Origin: Sphingorhabdus sp. EL138
GTDB lineage: Bacteria; Pseudomonadota; Alphaproteobacteria; Sphingomonadales; Sphingomonadaceae
Length of the DNA: 64,000 nt
Reading direction: 5' to 3'
Assembly (NCBI RefSeq): GCF_945862485.1
Contig: NZ_CAMAYF010000002.1
Coordinates: forward strand, 102,659-166,658
Shown here: positions 43,001 to 52,417 of the stretch, in pieces
How the letters are laid out: each line of letters starts with the position of its first letter
Position numbering within the stretch: the stretch's first letter is position 1
The notes under the pieces: model-generated
The model's database searches: none
What the model saw: only the letters and a program-made list of their open reading frames with translations
Told to the model about the DNA's origin: nothing
Translations under genes and position numbers: made by a program

Positions 43001-44074
43001 ATGTCTGAACAAATCGATATCGGCGTTCTGTCCGAGAGTTTTAACGAATTTCTAAGTGCCGAATGGCCTCGCGAAAAAGCTGTGGCTTATCCGCGGAGTA
43101 ATGCACCTTATGCGGCAGATTTATGGTCCGAAATAAGCGCCCTTGGTTGGCCTGCACTTTCGGTATCTGAAGCAATGGGTGGTCTCGGCATGGGTACGCA
43201 GGCAACTGCCGCTTTGCACGAAGCTTTGGGTTATGCGGCGGCACCATTGCCTTTGCTTGGCACTATGCTCGCCGTTGCTTTGGTGGAAGCAGCGGGGAGC
43301 GACGTCCAAAAGGAAGTGTTGCTCTCCGGTCTTGCTGACGGCTCAACCCGCGCATGCGTATCGCAGCCCCCAGACACTCCACTCAATGTTGATGGCCAAA
43401 CGTTGAACGGAACGGTTGCGAATGTTTTAGATGCGCCTTCTGCGTCTATCTTGTTACTACGCGCTGATCGCGCCGGTCACGTAGTCTGGCTTGCCATTCC
43501 TGCCGATGCGCAAGGGGTGTCAATTGAGCGCGCATTATTGGCGGACACAACGCGATCCATTGGATCGGTTACCTTGAAAAATGTGTCGCTAGATTCGGTT
43601 CATATCCTTGTCCCGAAAAATCCGATCGCCTTGGAAAATGAATTGCTCCGCCTCGCTGCTATCGCTCTTGCTGCTGACGCACTTGGAGGCGGTAATGCCG
43701 TGTTGGTTGCCACAATCGAATATCTTAAAGTACGCGAACAATTTGGTCGCGTCATCGGATCCTTTCAGGCGCTTAAACATCGTGTAGCCGACCACAAAGC
43801 GGCGCTCGAAGCCGCGCGTGGCCTTGTTGAGTTTGCAGCAGGAATGGAGGGCGGCACCCCGCACGCGCTTCTCGCGGCGTTAACGGCGAAGCAGCATGTA
43901 ACCCGCATAGCTGCCGAAGTTGCGCGCGATTGCATTCAGTTACACGGCGGTGTTGGTTTCACGTCCGAATATGTCCCGCACATATATTTGAAGCGCGCAA
44001 AGTTAAACGAAGCACTGTTTGGAACCCGATCAGTGCTGCTTGATCGCATTGCAGACATGCTGGAGGCCGCATAA
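43001..44074 (+). CDS. Acyl-CoA dehydrogenase, small 357-residue subunit type
   Basis: A 357-residue acyl-CoA dehydrogenase-fold protein with KVREQFGRVIGSFQALKHRVAD near residue 245 and the C-terminal HGGVGFTSEYVPHIYLKRAK. The EPGAGSDL-type substrate loop is weak and a clear catalytic glutamate is not seen. This pattern is that of the partner subunits in heteromeric steroid-type dehydrogenases (alpha2beta2). The stop overlaps the next gene's ATG by one base. It most likely forms a complex with the 400-residue protein that follows. Confidence 0.9.
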   Translation: MSEQIDIGVLSESFNEFLSAEWPREKAVAYPRSNAPYAADLWSEISALGWPALSVSEAMGGLGMGTQATAALHEALGYAAAPLPLLGTMLAVALVEAAGSDVQKEVLLSGLADGSTRACVSQPPDTPLNVDGQTLNGTVANVLDAPSASILLLRADRAGHVVWLAIPADAQGVSIERALLADTTRSIGSVTLKNVSLDSVHILVPKNPIALENELLRLAAIALAADALGGGNAVLVATIEYLKVREQFGRVIGSFQALKHRVADHKAALEAARGLVEFAAGMEGGTPHALLAALTAKQHVTRIAAEVARDCIQLHGGVGFTSEYVPHIYLKRAKLNEALFGTRSVLLDRIADMLEAA

Positions 44075-45276
44075 TGAGCCGGACATATGATATCCTTGGC
44101 AAAGTAGGAAACGAACAGGCATTTCGTCAGGAAATGCGCGACTGGCTAGCAGAAAAAGCACCCAAAAACTGGCGCCAAATATGGCAAAATGTCCGCGACA
44201 GCGCGTTAAAGGCGGAAGTCGTAAAATGGCTGACTGAACGCAGAGCTGTTGGACTTGGAACCCCCCATTGGCCAAAGGAATGGGGCGGCCCCGGCTTGCC
44301 ATTTGCCTATCAAATCATGGTTTATGAGGAATTTTCTCGTGCTGACGCCCCTGAGTTGGAAATGTTCGGAATTTCGCTTTTCCACACGCCAGCCACGCTG
44401 TTCGAACATGGCACGCAGGCACAAAAGGATAAGTATCTTACAGGCATTACCGAAGGCACAGATATCTGGTGTCAGGGCTTTTCGGAACCCGGAGCGGGCT
44501 CTGACCTCGCCAGCCTGCGCACCAGCGCGGTCCTGCAAGGTGATCACTATGTTATCAATGGCCAAAAAATCTGGTCATCTGGTGCGTATCACGCTGATTA
44601 TTGCCTTTTGTTGGCGCGTACCGATGCAAATGTTGCCCGTAAGCATGATGGTATTTCCTATTTCATCATGGACATGAAAACGCCCGGTATTGAGGTCCGT
44701 CCTATCAACCAAATCACTGGCGAAGCGCATTTTGCCGAGATTTTCATGGACGATGTCAAAATACCTGTAGCGAACCTGATCGGCGCGGAGGGCAATGGCT
44801 GGAACATCGCGCAATCCACGCTGTCTACAGAACGTGGATTGCTTATTTTTGGCGAAGTTGAAAGGCTTGCACGTTCATTCCAACTTGATGGGCAAGACGC
44901 TCGGGATAACTGGATGCGTGACGTCCAATTCCGCCGCGAATATGCCGCTCTTTATGGCGAACTTCAATCTGTGCGGTTGATGATTAAAAAACTGCTCATC
45001 GAGTTGGAGGCGAACCCAGACAAAGCTTCGCCGACATTACCGACCTATATCAAGGTAACGTGGGGGCCATTCCTGCAACGCTACACGGAATTTCTTCTCC
45101 GCGCTGAAGGGCTGCAGACACAAAAATGGCAACCAGCGATACCTGGGACCAGCCACAGCAGCCGCCTCCGGATCAATGATTTCTTGAATAGTTATGGCTG
45201 GACAATCGCCGGCGGATCAAACGAGATTATGCGTAATATCATTTCGGAGAGAATATTGGGCCTTCCGAAAGGCTGA
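44074..45276 (+). CDS. Acyl-CoA dehydrogenase, catalytic subunit type
   Basis: A 400-residue FAD enzyme. WCQGFSEPGAGSDLASLRTS near residue 130 binds FAD and substrate. STLSTERGLLIFGEVE supplies a candidate catalytic glutamate, and TIAGGSNEIMRNIISERILG ends the protein. It pairs with the preceding 357-residue protein (TAATG overlap). Pairs of this kind desaturate CoA esters of bulky ring or side-chain substrates in sterol-degrading bacteria. The exact substrate is unknown. Confidence 0.93.
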   Translation: MSRTYDILGKVGNEQAFRQEMRDWLAEKAPKNWRQIWQNVRDSALKAEVVKWLTERRAVGLGTPHWPKEWGGPGLPFAYQIMVYEEFSRADAPELEMFGISLFHTPATLFEHGTQAQKDKYLTGITEGTDIWCQGFSEPGAGSDLASLRTSAVLQGDHYVINGQKIWSSGAYHADYCLLLARTDANVARKHDGISYFIMDMKTPGIEVRPINQITGEAHFAEIFMDDVKIPVANLIGAEGNGWNIAQSTLSTERGLLIFGEVERLARSFQLDGQDARDNWMRDVQFRREYAALYGELQSVRLMIKKLLIELEANPDKASPTLPTYIKVTWGPFLQRYTEFLLRAEGLQTQKWQPAIPGTSHSSRLRINDFLNSYGWTIAGGSNEIMRNIISERILGLPKG

Positions 45277-45335
45277 CAACGGGCACCTGTATTCGGCGCT
45301 GAACGACCGAAAATGGTGCAAAAGGAGAGCGATTA

Positions 45336-46775
45336 ATGCAACCACTAGAAATGGCGACCGAAGAAAAGAAGATTTTTTACCGGCTCGTCATTCCGCTGAT
45401 GATAGCGGAACTGGTGGCTGCTCTTGAACTCACGATGATCTATGCGGCATTACCGACGCTTGTCCGCGAATATGGCGGTACGTCGGAAGCTGGCTGGCTG
45501 GTTACGTCGTTCATGCTGTCCGCAGCCGCTGGAGCAGCACTTTTTGGGCGGTTGGGCGATCTGCTTGGACGGCGCAATGTGTTGCTGTGGGTTTTGGCAT
45601 TGTCCACGCTTGGATCCGCGATCAGCAGCGTCACGAAAGATCTTGAGTTACTCATTCTCGGACGCACCCTGCAAGGTTTCGCTGGTGCCATCGTTCCCTT
45701 ATGCTTCGGCATGATCCGAGAGCGGGTAAGCCTGAAAAAGGTCCCACTTGGGATAGGTCTAATTTCTTCAACGGTTACGATTGCGTCGGCATCCGGGCTG
45801 GTAATAGGCGGCCTGATTATTGACCATGCCGACTGGACAATGATTTTCAAGATTACGACTGGCCTTGGCATATTCGCATTTCTTGTTGTCCTGTTGTTTA
45901 TTGCAAAGGACAAGATTTCAACGGTAAAGGGTGTTCTTGAGGACTTGCTCGGTGGCCTCCTCTTCATTCCTGCCGTGGTTAGCTTGCTTTTGGGCATCAC
46001 AACCATTTCAAAACAGGGCTTGTTCGCTACGACGTCATTGTCATGGGTCTTAGCCGCTGTCGTATTTTTTAGTGCCTGGATTTGGCGCGAACTGAGCGTC
46101 AAAAACCCGCTTCTGGACGTCCGCCTGCTGGCCAAGCCCGCTATTGCATGGCCCAACATCGTAATGATTTTTGTCGCATTGGGCGTATATCAAGGCGGCC
46201 ACCTGATGTCGTTATTCGGTCAACAACCGCTTGCGACGGGTATTGGCCTTGGCTTGACAGCAACCATGGCAGGTTTTCTGCTTTTGCCGGCTAACATCTG
46301 TGCAGGCCTGACCACTCCGTTTGTCGGCGCGGCGGTTCACCGCTTTGGGCCGCGTAACCTTGCCAGGCTTGGCTGCAGCATGATGTTCTCGGCATTTGTG
46401 CTGCTCGCATTCTTTAACAACAATGTCACCATCGTCATTTTGCTCATGATCTTACAAGGCATTGGACTTGGGATCCTGTATGTCATTGTGCCGGTAATCG
46501 TAGTGCACTCTGTGCCATCCGACCGGACCAGCGAAGCTACGGGCATGATGGGTGTTATCCGTTCCACCGCAATGGCAATCGGCGCTCAAACGGTCGCAAC
46601 GTTGCTTGCAGTGAGCCACAGTGCGCCGAGCAAAGTAGGCGGACACCACGCATTCCCCGATGAGGCAGCGTATCAAACCGCATTTTTATATGTGGCCGCG
46701 ACGGCATTTATTGCACTTATACTGTGCCAGATGTTGCCTAAAATGCTCTCCAATTCGGCAGATGCCACAGGATAG
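45336..46775 (+). CDS. MFS drug-resistance-type transporter (DHA2, 14-helix)
   Basis: A 479-residue carrier with 12-14 hydrophobic segments. LFGRLGDLLGRRNVLLWVLA is motif A, LILGRTLQGFAGAIVPLCFG is the motif-B region, and the start MIAELVAALELTMIYAALPT resembles the EmrB/QacA family. AAGGAGAG precedes ATG 45336. It is last in the hydratase/dehydrogenase operon and may export toxic intermediates or import the substrate. It is convergent with the 46808 gene; a small ACACAA/TTGTGT hairpin lies between them. Confidence 0.9.
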   Translation: MQPLEMATEEKKIFYRLVIPLMIAELVAALELTMIYAALPTLVREYGGTSEAGWLVTSFMLSAAAGAALFGRLGDLLGRRNVLLWVLALSTLGSAISSVTKDLELLILGRTLQGFAGAIVPLCFGMIRERVSLKKVPLGIGLISSTVTIASASGLVIGGLIIDHADWTMIFKITTGLGIFAFLVVLLFIAKDKISTVKGVLEDLLGGLLFIPAVVSLLLGITTISKQGLFATTSLSWVLAAVVFFSAWIWRELSVKNPLLDVRLLAKPAIAWPNIVMIFVALGVYQGGHLMSLFGQQPLATGIGLGLTATMAGFLLLPANICAGLTTPFVGAAVHRFGPRNLARLGCSMMFSAFVLLAFFNNNVTIVILLMILQGIGLGILYVIVPVIVVHSVPSDRTSEATGMMGVIRSTAMAIGAQTVATLLAVSHSAPSKVGGHHAFPDEAAYQTAFLYVAATAFIALILCQMLPKMLSNSADATG

Positions 46776-46807
46776 CGTCTTCAATCACAACACAAATGGG
46801 TTGTGTG

Positions 46808-47629
46808 TCAGCCAGTGCTGACTGGCGGGTCAAATATTGCTGTTATTGACGTGAACTGCGGCGTGCGTTTTTCCCGCTTGGCGGCCATGGCTTCTTTGAA
46901 GTCGTCGCTCTGAAGCGTCAGTTGTGCCAACATATAGGCGCTCTGGCGTGCCGCTTCAAAACCCTGAAGATCGGCATCCTGTAGCTGCGTCTTCATCATC
47001 GCAAAACTCGCCGGCGCATTTTTTGCAACTGAGCGGGCATAATGAAAAGCGGCATCCGAAAAGCCTTCTACCGGCATTGTCATCGACACCAGCCCTTTGG
47101 CAAAGGCCTCCTGCGCGTCCAACCGACGGGCCGACATCAGCATCTCGGCGGCGTTGCCCGGACCAATTAGCCGCGACAGCGACCATGCGAGCCCCCCTTC
47201 TGCACATAAACCAAGCCCGGCAAATGGTGCCACGAAGAATGCATCTTCAGCGGCAATGCGAATGTCCGCGGCGCATGCCATCGCAAGTCCGATACCCGCA
47301 CATGGACCATGTATTGCTGCAATCACTGGCTTTGGCAGAGCCATCAATCCATCATAGCGTAAGCCGCCTGATCGTGTTGTCGTCACTTCCGGTCCTGCAG
47401 ACAACTCATTTAGGACTTGCATGTCGGCGCCCGCGCAAAAGCCACGCCCAGCACCCGAGAGCAAAGCAACACGCACGTCAGGATCGGCAGCAGCTTTGGA
47501 GAAAGCCTCTGTCAACCCACGAGACATGTCCCCGTTTGAAGCATTCAGCCGGTCTGGCCGGTTCAGTGTCACCCGCGCCACGCCGTCTTCCACGGCGTAT
47601 AAAACAGAGCCTGCCCCGCTTACAGTCAC
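46808..47629 (-). CDS. Enoyl-CoA hydratase/isomerase family protein
   Basis: A 273-residue crotonase. FCAGADMQVLNE near residue 65 and HGPCAGIGLAMACAADIRIA near residue 108 form the oxyanion hole, then APFAGLGLCAEGGLAWSLSR. The start is GTG 47629, overlapping the stop of the upstream dehydrogenase (GTGA). It is the third gene of a leftward dehydrogenase-dehydrogenase-hydratase operon, which repeats the gene content of the 42183 operon. Confidence 0.92.
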   Translation of the reverse strand: MTVSGAGSVLYAVEDGVARVTLNRPDRLNASNGDMSRGLTEAFSKAAADPDVRVALLSGAGRGFCAGADMQVLNELSAGPEVTTTRSGGLRYDGLMALPKPVIAAIHGPCAGIGLAMACAADIRIAAEDAFFVAPFAGLGLCAEGGLAWSLSRLIGPGNAAEMLMSARRLDAQEAFAKGLVSMTMPVEGFSDAAFHYARSVAKNAPASFAMMKTQLQDADLQGFEAARQSAYMLAQLTLQSDDFKEAMAAKREKRTPQFTSITAIFDPPVSTG

Positions 47630-48699
47630 CAGCCCGCCAGATCAGCAGCGCGCAAGCGATGACGCGATGGCGTTCCCGCCCAAGCCCAATTGAGCATCGC
47701 CCGCTTCATATAGAGATGCGTGTCATGCTCCCAAGTGAACCCAATACCTCCATGCGCTTCAACCGTATCGCGCGTAACTTGCAGATATATGTCAGTAAGG
47801 TGCGCTTTGGCTTGCGAGGCCGCGTGGGATGATTTGTCCGGTATCGCATCCCAAGCATGCGCAGCATACCAATAAAGACCACGCGAAGGCTCAGTGGCCA
47901 TTGCCATTGCAACCAACTGATAACGCAGGCCTTGGAAACCAGCAATTGCCTGTCCGTATTGCTCACGCATTTTAGCGTAATCGACAGACATGTTCACGCA
48001 ATGCTCTGCACCGCCAAACGAGTCTGCTGCCAATAACACAGAAGCCGCGTCCATTAGATGCGCTGCAGTTTCTTTACCGCGCGGCAGCAATTCAGCAGAA
48101 GTCGCGTCAAAAGTGACGGTATCAACTGGGCGTGTCCGGTCTGCACTGTTAACCCGCGCTGTGGTATAATTGCTTCCCTTTTCAACCAATGCCAATCCAT
48201 CTGCTGTGCCAACGATGATCACGTCCGCTTCAGCAGCATTGGGAACCAATGTCTTTGTCCCGGTCAGGTTCAGCCCCGCCATAGTCCATTCGTCGGGCAT
48301 CCAACCGCTTTTACCTTCACAAAAGGCAACGGTGCCAAGCGCCTCACCAGTGGCAAGCAACGGAAGCCATTTAGACTTTTGTGCGTCGGAGCCGGCAAGT
48401 GAAATGGCAATAGTGGCAAGGCTATGCCCAAGCAAAGGAACCGGTGCTGCGGCTTTGCCAAGTGCTTCAGCTACAATAGCTACATCGACCAGTTCGAGGC
48501 CAAGGCCGCTATTTTCCTCAGGAACGATGATTGCAGGCACGCCCATTTCACAAAGTGCACTCCAGAGCTCCGCATCAAACTGCGCATCGCCGAGGGCGTC
48601 AAATATCTTGTGGACACGCAATGGATCGCATTTGTCCCGCAATAAATTGGTCACGCTATCAACTAAGGCGAGCTGCTCTTCGGATAGAAGAAAATTCAT
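47626..48699 (-). CDS. Acyl-CoA dehydrogenase, small 357-residue subunit type
   Basis: A 357-residue protein of exactly the same length as the 43001-44074 protein. Signature parts are YAKMREQYGQAIAGFQGLRY and HGGIGFTWEHDTHLYMKRAM. No canonical catalytic base is obvious. It overlaps its neighbours by four bases on each side. It probably forms a heteromer with the 391-residue protein upstream in the operon. Confidence 0.9.
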   Translation of the reverse strand: MNFLLSEEQLALVDSVTNLLRDKCDPLRVHKIFDALGDAQFDAELWSALCEMGVPAIIVPEENSGLGLELVDVAIVAEALGKAAAPVPLLGHSLATIAISLAGSDAQKSKWLPLLATGEALGTVAFCEGKSGWMPDEWTMAGLNLTGTKTLVPNAAEADVIIVGTADGLALVEKGSNYTTARVNSADRTRPVDTVTFDATSAELLPRGKETAAHLMDAASVLLAADSFGGAEHCVNMSVDYAKMREQYGQAIAGFQGLRYQLVAMAMATEPSRGLYWYAAHAWDAIPDKSSHAASQAKAHLTDIYLQVTRDTVEAHGGIGFTWEHDTHLYMKRAMLNWAWAGTPSRHRLRAADLAGW

Positions 48700-49871
48700 G
48701 GCGTTGCCCCCTGGCTTTTATCACGGGGCAAGCCAAGGCTGCGCTCCGCAATGATGTTCCGTTGAATGTTCGAGGTGCCGCCCGCAATCGACATAGAGAG
48801 CGAGATCATAAATCGTTCGATCCATTTAAGCCGCTCGCCGCCCATGTCTACGAAGTCGTTTTCAACGATGTCGCGCGCCAGCTTGGATATGCGTCCGGCC
48901 AAATCTGTCATGTACACTTTAGGCATCGTCTGGAACGGGCCGACATCACGGCCGTGTACATCATGCGACGTCGCTCGATAGGTGGAATAGGTTAGGCTCA
49001 TCAACTGCCCTTCAATCGCAGCGAGCTCCTCACGAATTCGTGGGTTCTTGATCGCAGGTTGGCCGTCGCGCTCAACCTCTTTTGCAAGCTTGACCAAGTC
49101 TCGGAACATCGAGAGGCTCCAAGTCATAGTGGCAATGCCGGACCGCTCATGCTTCAATGTTGAGCGCGTGACGTTCCAACCCTTGCCACGCTCACCAACG
49201 AGCATGTCTGCCGGCGTCTCGGCGTTGTCAAAAAAGACTTCACTGAATTCTTTCTGGCCAGTCATTTGTACGAGCGGGCGCACCGTCACGCCAGGCTGGC
49301 GAATATCGACGAGCAGATAGGAAATTCCAGCATGCTTCTGCGCATCGGGTTCCGTGCGCACCAGACAGAACATGTGCGTTGCCTTGTGGCCGTGCGTTGT
49401 CCAGATCTTCTGACCGTTGATAATCCATTTGGACCCGTCGGCCGTTAGCTCGGCCTTGGTCCGCAGCGCAGCCAGATCAGACCCTGCATTTGGTTCTGAA
49501 AAACCCTGCGCCCAGATAATGTCGCCGCGTAAGGTTGGAGCAATCCATTTTTGCTTCTGCTCTTCCGTTCCCCATTCGAGTAATACGGGAACAACAAGTC
49601 CATTCCCAGGAATCCGGCCTGCAGGCGCACGTGCCTTGGTTAGTTCCTCGCGGATGATTTCCGCCTTTATGATATCCGATGGCTGTTCAGACCCACCATA
49701 AGCCTTTGGAATGCTGCGATGCATATACCCGCGGTCGACGCCCGCCATGACGAATGCCCGCTCATTTTCGTGCGATTTTAGATTGCCATCCGCAGGTGGC
49801 CAGTTCCCCTTGATAAAGGCGCGAACTTCCTCACGGAACGTGTCAAACTCAGTACCGAAGTCCAATTCCAT
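48696..49871 (-). CDS. Acyl-CoA dehydrogenase, catalytic subunit type
   Basis: A 391-residue FAD enzyme with WAQGFSEPNAGSDLAALRTK near residue 130, STLKHERSGIATM providing a candidate glutamate, and SIAGGTSNIQRNIIAERSLG at the C terminus. It is first of a three-gene leftward operon. Its start codon is preceded by AAGGA inside a repeated promoter element (49875-49897). Related to the 44074 enzyme and probably catalyses a parallel desaturation of a different intermediate. Confidence 0.93.
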   Translation of the reverse strand: MELDFGTEFDTFREEVRAFIKGNWPPADGNLKSHENERAFVMAGVDRGYMHRSIPKAYGGSEQPSDIIKAEIIREELTKARAPAGRIPGNGLVVPVLLEWGTEEQKQKWIAPTLRGDIIWAQGFSEPNAGSDLAALRTKAELTADGSKWIINGQKIWTTHGHKATHMFCLVRTEPDAQKHAGISYLLVDIRQPGVTVRPLVQMTGQKEFSEVFFDNAETPADMLVGERGKGWNVTRSTLKHERSGIATMTWSLSMFRDLVKLAKEVERDGQPAIKNPRIREELAAIEGQLMSLTYSTYRATSHDVHGRDVGPFQTMPKVYMTDLAGRISKLARDIVENDFVDMGGERLKWIERFMISLSMSIAGGTSNIQRNIIAERSLGLPRDKSQGATP

Positions 49872-49874
49872 CGA

Positions 49875-49955
49875 TTAATCCTTTAGACTATTAAGGCAAC
49901 ATCTGAAAACTTGTTGAGCGATTGAGTCAAGCATTAATCCTTTAACTGATTAAGC
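49875..49955. promoter_or_regulatory. Two direct copies of an operator-like element
   Basis: Copy A at 49875-49897 and copy B at 49934-49955 both begin TTAATCCTTTA and end in ATTAAG after a few variable bases. They lie in the 193-bp gap between the leftward dehydrogenase operon (start 49871) and the rightward P450 operon (start 50065). Copy A covers the ribosome site of the dehydrogenase gene. Copy B contains TTTAACTGATTA (49941-49952), also present at 54830-54841. A shared regulator for the two operons is likely. Confidence 0.6.
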
Positions 49956-50064
49956 TTCATGCCGCTTAGATTGGCTACATGGAAAAAGCGACAAATCGCA
50001 TTGAAAGTCATATTGACATTTTTTGCCTTTTTGTCAGATTGCGTTTCAATAAGGAGAGAAAATC

Positions 50065-51270
50065 ATGTCCACCAACGCGCTGATACCTGACCATGTCCCG
50101 CCCGAACTTGTCGTAGATTTCGATTTTTTCGCGCTGGATCAACTTGGAAAAGAGGACATCCAACTTGCTTGGGCAACTCTCCACGACGGACCCGACATTG
50201 TCTGGACTCCCCACAATGGTGGTCATTGGATTGCGACCCGCGCCGATGATATCGGTGAGATGCAGGTTGATTATGAACATTTCAGTCATAAAAACTTCAA
50301 TCTGCCTCGTAGCGACTATGACCAATATTCCCTTCCGCTTGGTCTTGATCCCCCCGTGCACACACCATTTCGCAAGGCCATCATGCCTGCGTTTCAGCCC
50401 AGAACGATCAAAACCCTCGAGGACATTGCAAGGGAAACCGCGCGCAGCTTGGTAGCTGAGATTGCACCACGCGGCGAATGCGAATTCGTTGAGGATTTTG
50501 CGAAAGTTCTCCCGATAAACGTCTTTCTTGGCATGGTGGCTTTGCCGCTGGAGCATCGTAGTTTCTTGCTCGAATGGGCCGAAATTGCGGTCCGTTCGCC
50601 AGACGTCGCGTTGCGCGCAGAAGTGCACGCGAAAATGCGGGAGTATTTGACGCCATATATCGATGCGCGGATGCAAAACCCGGGTGATGACGTGCTTAGT
50701 ATGGTTATCACGAGCGACATCAATGGACGTCCCCCGTCACGCGATGAAGTGTTTGGAATGTCTAGCCTCCTACTGTTCGGCGGCCTTGATACAGTGGCAT
50801 CCCAATTAGGCTTTATCGCGATGCATTTGGCGCGTAATCCAGAACAGCGACGTGCCTTGCATGAACAACCACAAATGCGCGCACGCGCCACTGAAGAACT
50901 TTTGCGTCGCTATGGCCTGCCTAATACTGCCCGCGTGCTGACCAAAGACTATCTCTACAAGGGCATTCAGTTCCGAGAAGGCGATCTGATACAGTTACCG
51001 AAATGCCTATTCGGTCTCGATGACAGAAAGAACGCAGACCCGCTGACTGTCAACTTCGATCGAAAACCGTCCGAGGTTAAACACGCCGCATTTGGAGCCG
51101 GGCCACATGTTTGCCCAGGTGCAGTGTTGGCCCGTCGCGAGATCATGGTTTTCATGGACGAATGGTTGCCAATGATCCCCGATTTCGAAATTGAGACAGA
51201 CAAGCCACTAATCATGAAATCAGGACCCGTTAACGGGGTTCTGGCCCTGCCTTTGAAGTGGAAAGTATGA
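50065..51270 (+). CDS. Cytochrome P450, CYP101-like
   Basis: A 401-residue soluble P450. It follows P450cam closely in layout: PPELVVDFDFFALD at the N terminus, WTPHNGGHWIATRADDI, LLLFGGLDTVASQLGF for the I helix, ExxR in EELLRRYGL, and the heme loop FGAGPHVCPGAVLARRE. AAGGAGAG precedes ATG 50065. It leads the operon P450-serine hydrolase-P450-rubredoxin. It likely hydroxylates a terpenoid- or steroid-like substrate. Confidence 0.94.
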   Translation: MSTNALIPDHVPPELVVDFDFFALDQLGKEDIQLAWATLHDGPDIVWTPHNGGHWIATRADDIGEMQVDYEHFSHKNFNLPRSDYDQYSLPLGLDPPVHTPFRKAIMPAFQPRTIKTLEDIARETARSLVAEIAPRGECEFVEDFAKVLPINVFLGMVALPLEHRSFLLEWAEIAVRSPDVALRAEVHAKMREYLTPYIDARMQNPGDDVLSMVITSDINGRPPSRDEVFGMSSLLLFGGLDTVASQLGFIAMHLARNPEQRRALHEQPQMRARATEELLRRYGLPNTARVLTKDYLYKGIQFREGDLIQLPKCLFGLDDRKNADPLTVNFDRKPSEVKHAAFGAGPHVCPGAVLARREIMVFMDEWLPMIPDFEIETDKPLIMKSGPVNGVLALPLKWKV

Positions 51271-51274
51271 AGCC

Positions 51275-52417
51275 ATGGGCATCATTGATGACACCGCGGT
51301 AAGAGCGGCCATACGAACAGCGATTTACAATGGGCTGGAAGAGGCTGTGCATGCCGTTGCGTACCATCAGGGGAAATTGGTGCTCAACGTTTGGGATGGA
51401 CTAGCTGACCCAGCCAATGGCACGCTTGCATCAGCCGATACACTTTACAATGTCTATTCGGTTACCAAGGCTGTGGCGGCGACGGCTCTACATATTCAGG
51501 CGGAAAAAGGATATGTCGATTATGACGCGCCGATTGCTGACTATTGGCCCGAATTTGCGCAAAATGGAAAAGCAAGCGCGACCGTCCGCCACGCATTGAC
51601 CCACCGAGCCGGGGTTCCATTGATGCCGGAGGGCGTAACGCCTGAACATATGTGCGACAGCGACTGGATGGCAAGCGCCATTGCCGCAATGGAGCCGTTG
51701 GCACCTCCCGGTGAAAAAACCCTTTATCAATCCATGACCTTTGGTTGGATCATTGGTGAAATTGTGAAGCGTGCGGACCCTAAGCGCCGTGACCTGAACG
51801 TCTTTGTGCAAGAAGAGATTGCTGCTCCGCTGGGGCTGGCCGACCTGTGGATTGGAATTCCCGATGCAGTTGCGGACCGGGTTGCGGTGATGTCCAACCG
51901 CAATGAAAATGATCCCCCTCCCCCTGAGGCAACGCTTTACGCGCGCTCAATGCCCCATGCCGTCGATCTGGTACCACGCGTATTTGGTCGCCCCGATGTG
52001 CAGCGCGCCTGCATTGCAGGCGTTGGCGGTATTTTTAACGCTCGTGATGAGGCACGCTTTTGGGCGATGCTCGCAGGTGGCGGTGAATTAGACGGCGTTC
52101 GCTTGCTTTCGGCAGACCGTGTTGCGAATTTCTCTAACGTTCGTGACAATGGCGATGAGCCTGATCCTGTCATGTTCGGCATGCCTATTCCCATTAGCGT
52201 TGGCGGCTATTGGTTGGGTGGGCACAGGGTCAGCACCCCGCGCGCTATTTGGCATCCCGGTGCGGGCGGATCATTGGGCTGGGCAGACCCAGAGCAAAAT
52301 TTGGCCGTCGCCATTTGCCACAACCGCATGTTTAACGCACGCGATCCCAAGGACGACCCGATCCTGCCAATATCTAAAGCCATCATCTCCGCATTAGGAC
52401 TGGAGTGGAAATCATGA
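51275..52417 (+). CDS. Serine hydrolase of the class C beta-lactamase/esterase family
   Basis: A 380-residue protein with the nucleophile motif SVTK near residue 63, the Tyr motif YQSMTFGWIIGEI near residue 150, and HPGAGGSLGW near residue 330 in place of KTG. This is the family VIII esterase pattern rather than a true beta-lactamase. No signal peptide is visible, so it acts in the cytoplasm. It lies four bases after one P450 and overlaps the next, suggesting hydrolysis of an ester or lactone formed by P450 oxidation. Confidence 0.92.
   Translation: MGIIDDTAVRAAIRTAIYNGLEEAVHAVAYHQGKLVLNVWDGLADPANGTLASADTLYNVYSVTKAVAATALHIQAEKGYVDYDAPIADYWPEFAQNGKASATVRHALTHRAGVPLMPEGVTPEHMCDSDWMASAIAAMEPLAPPGEKTLYQSMTFGWIIGEIVKRADPKRRDLNVFVQEEIAAPLGLADLWIGIPDAVADRVAVMSNRNENDPPPPEATLYARSMPHAVDLVPRVFGRPDVQRACIAGVGGIFNARDEARFWAMLAGGGELDGVRLLSADRVANFSNVRDNGDEPDPVMFGMPIPISVGGYWLGGHRVSTPRAIWHPGAGGSLGWADPEQNLAVAICHNRMFNARDPKDDPILPISKAIISALGLEWKS

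Noticed and set aside
51275-52417. Antibiotic-resistance beta-lactamase
   Set aside because: No signal peptide, KTG replaced by HPG, and placed between two P450 genes; an esterase role fits better.
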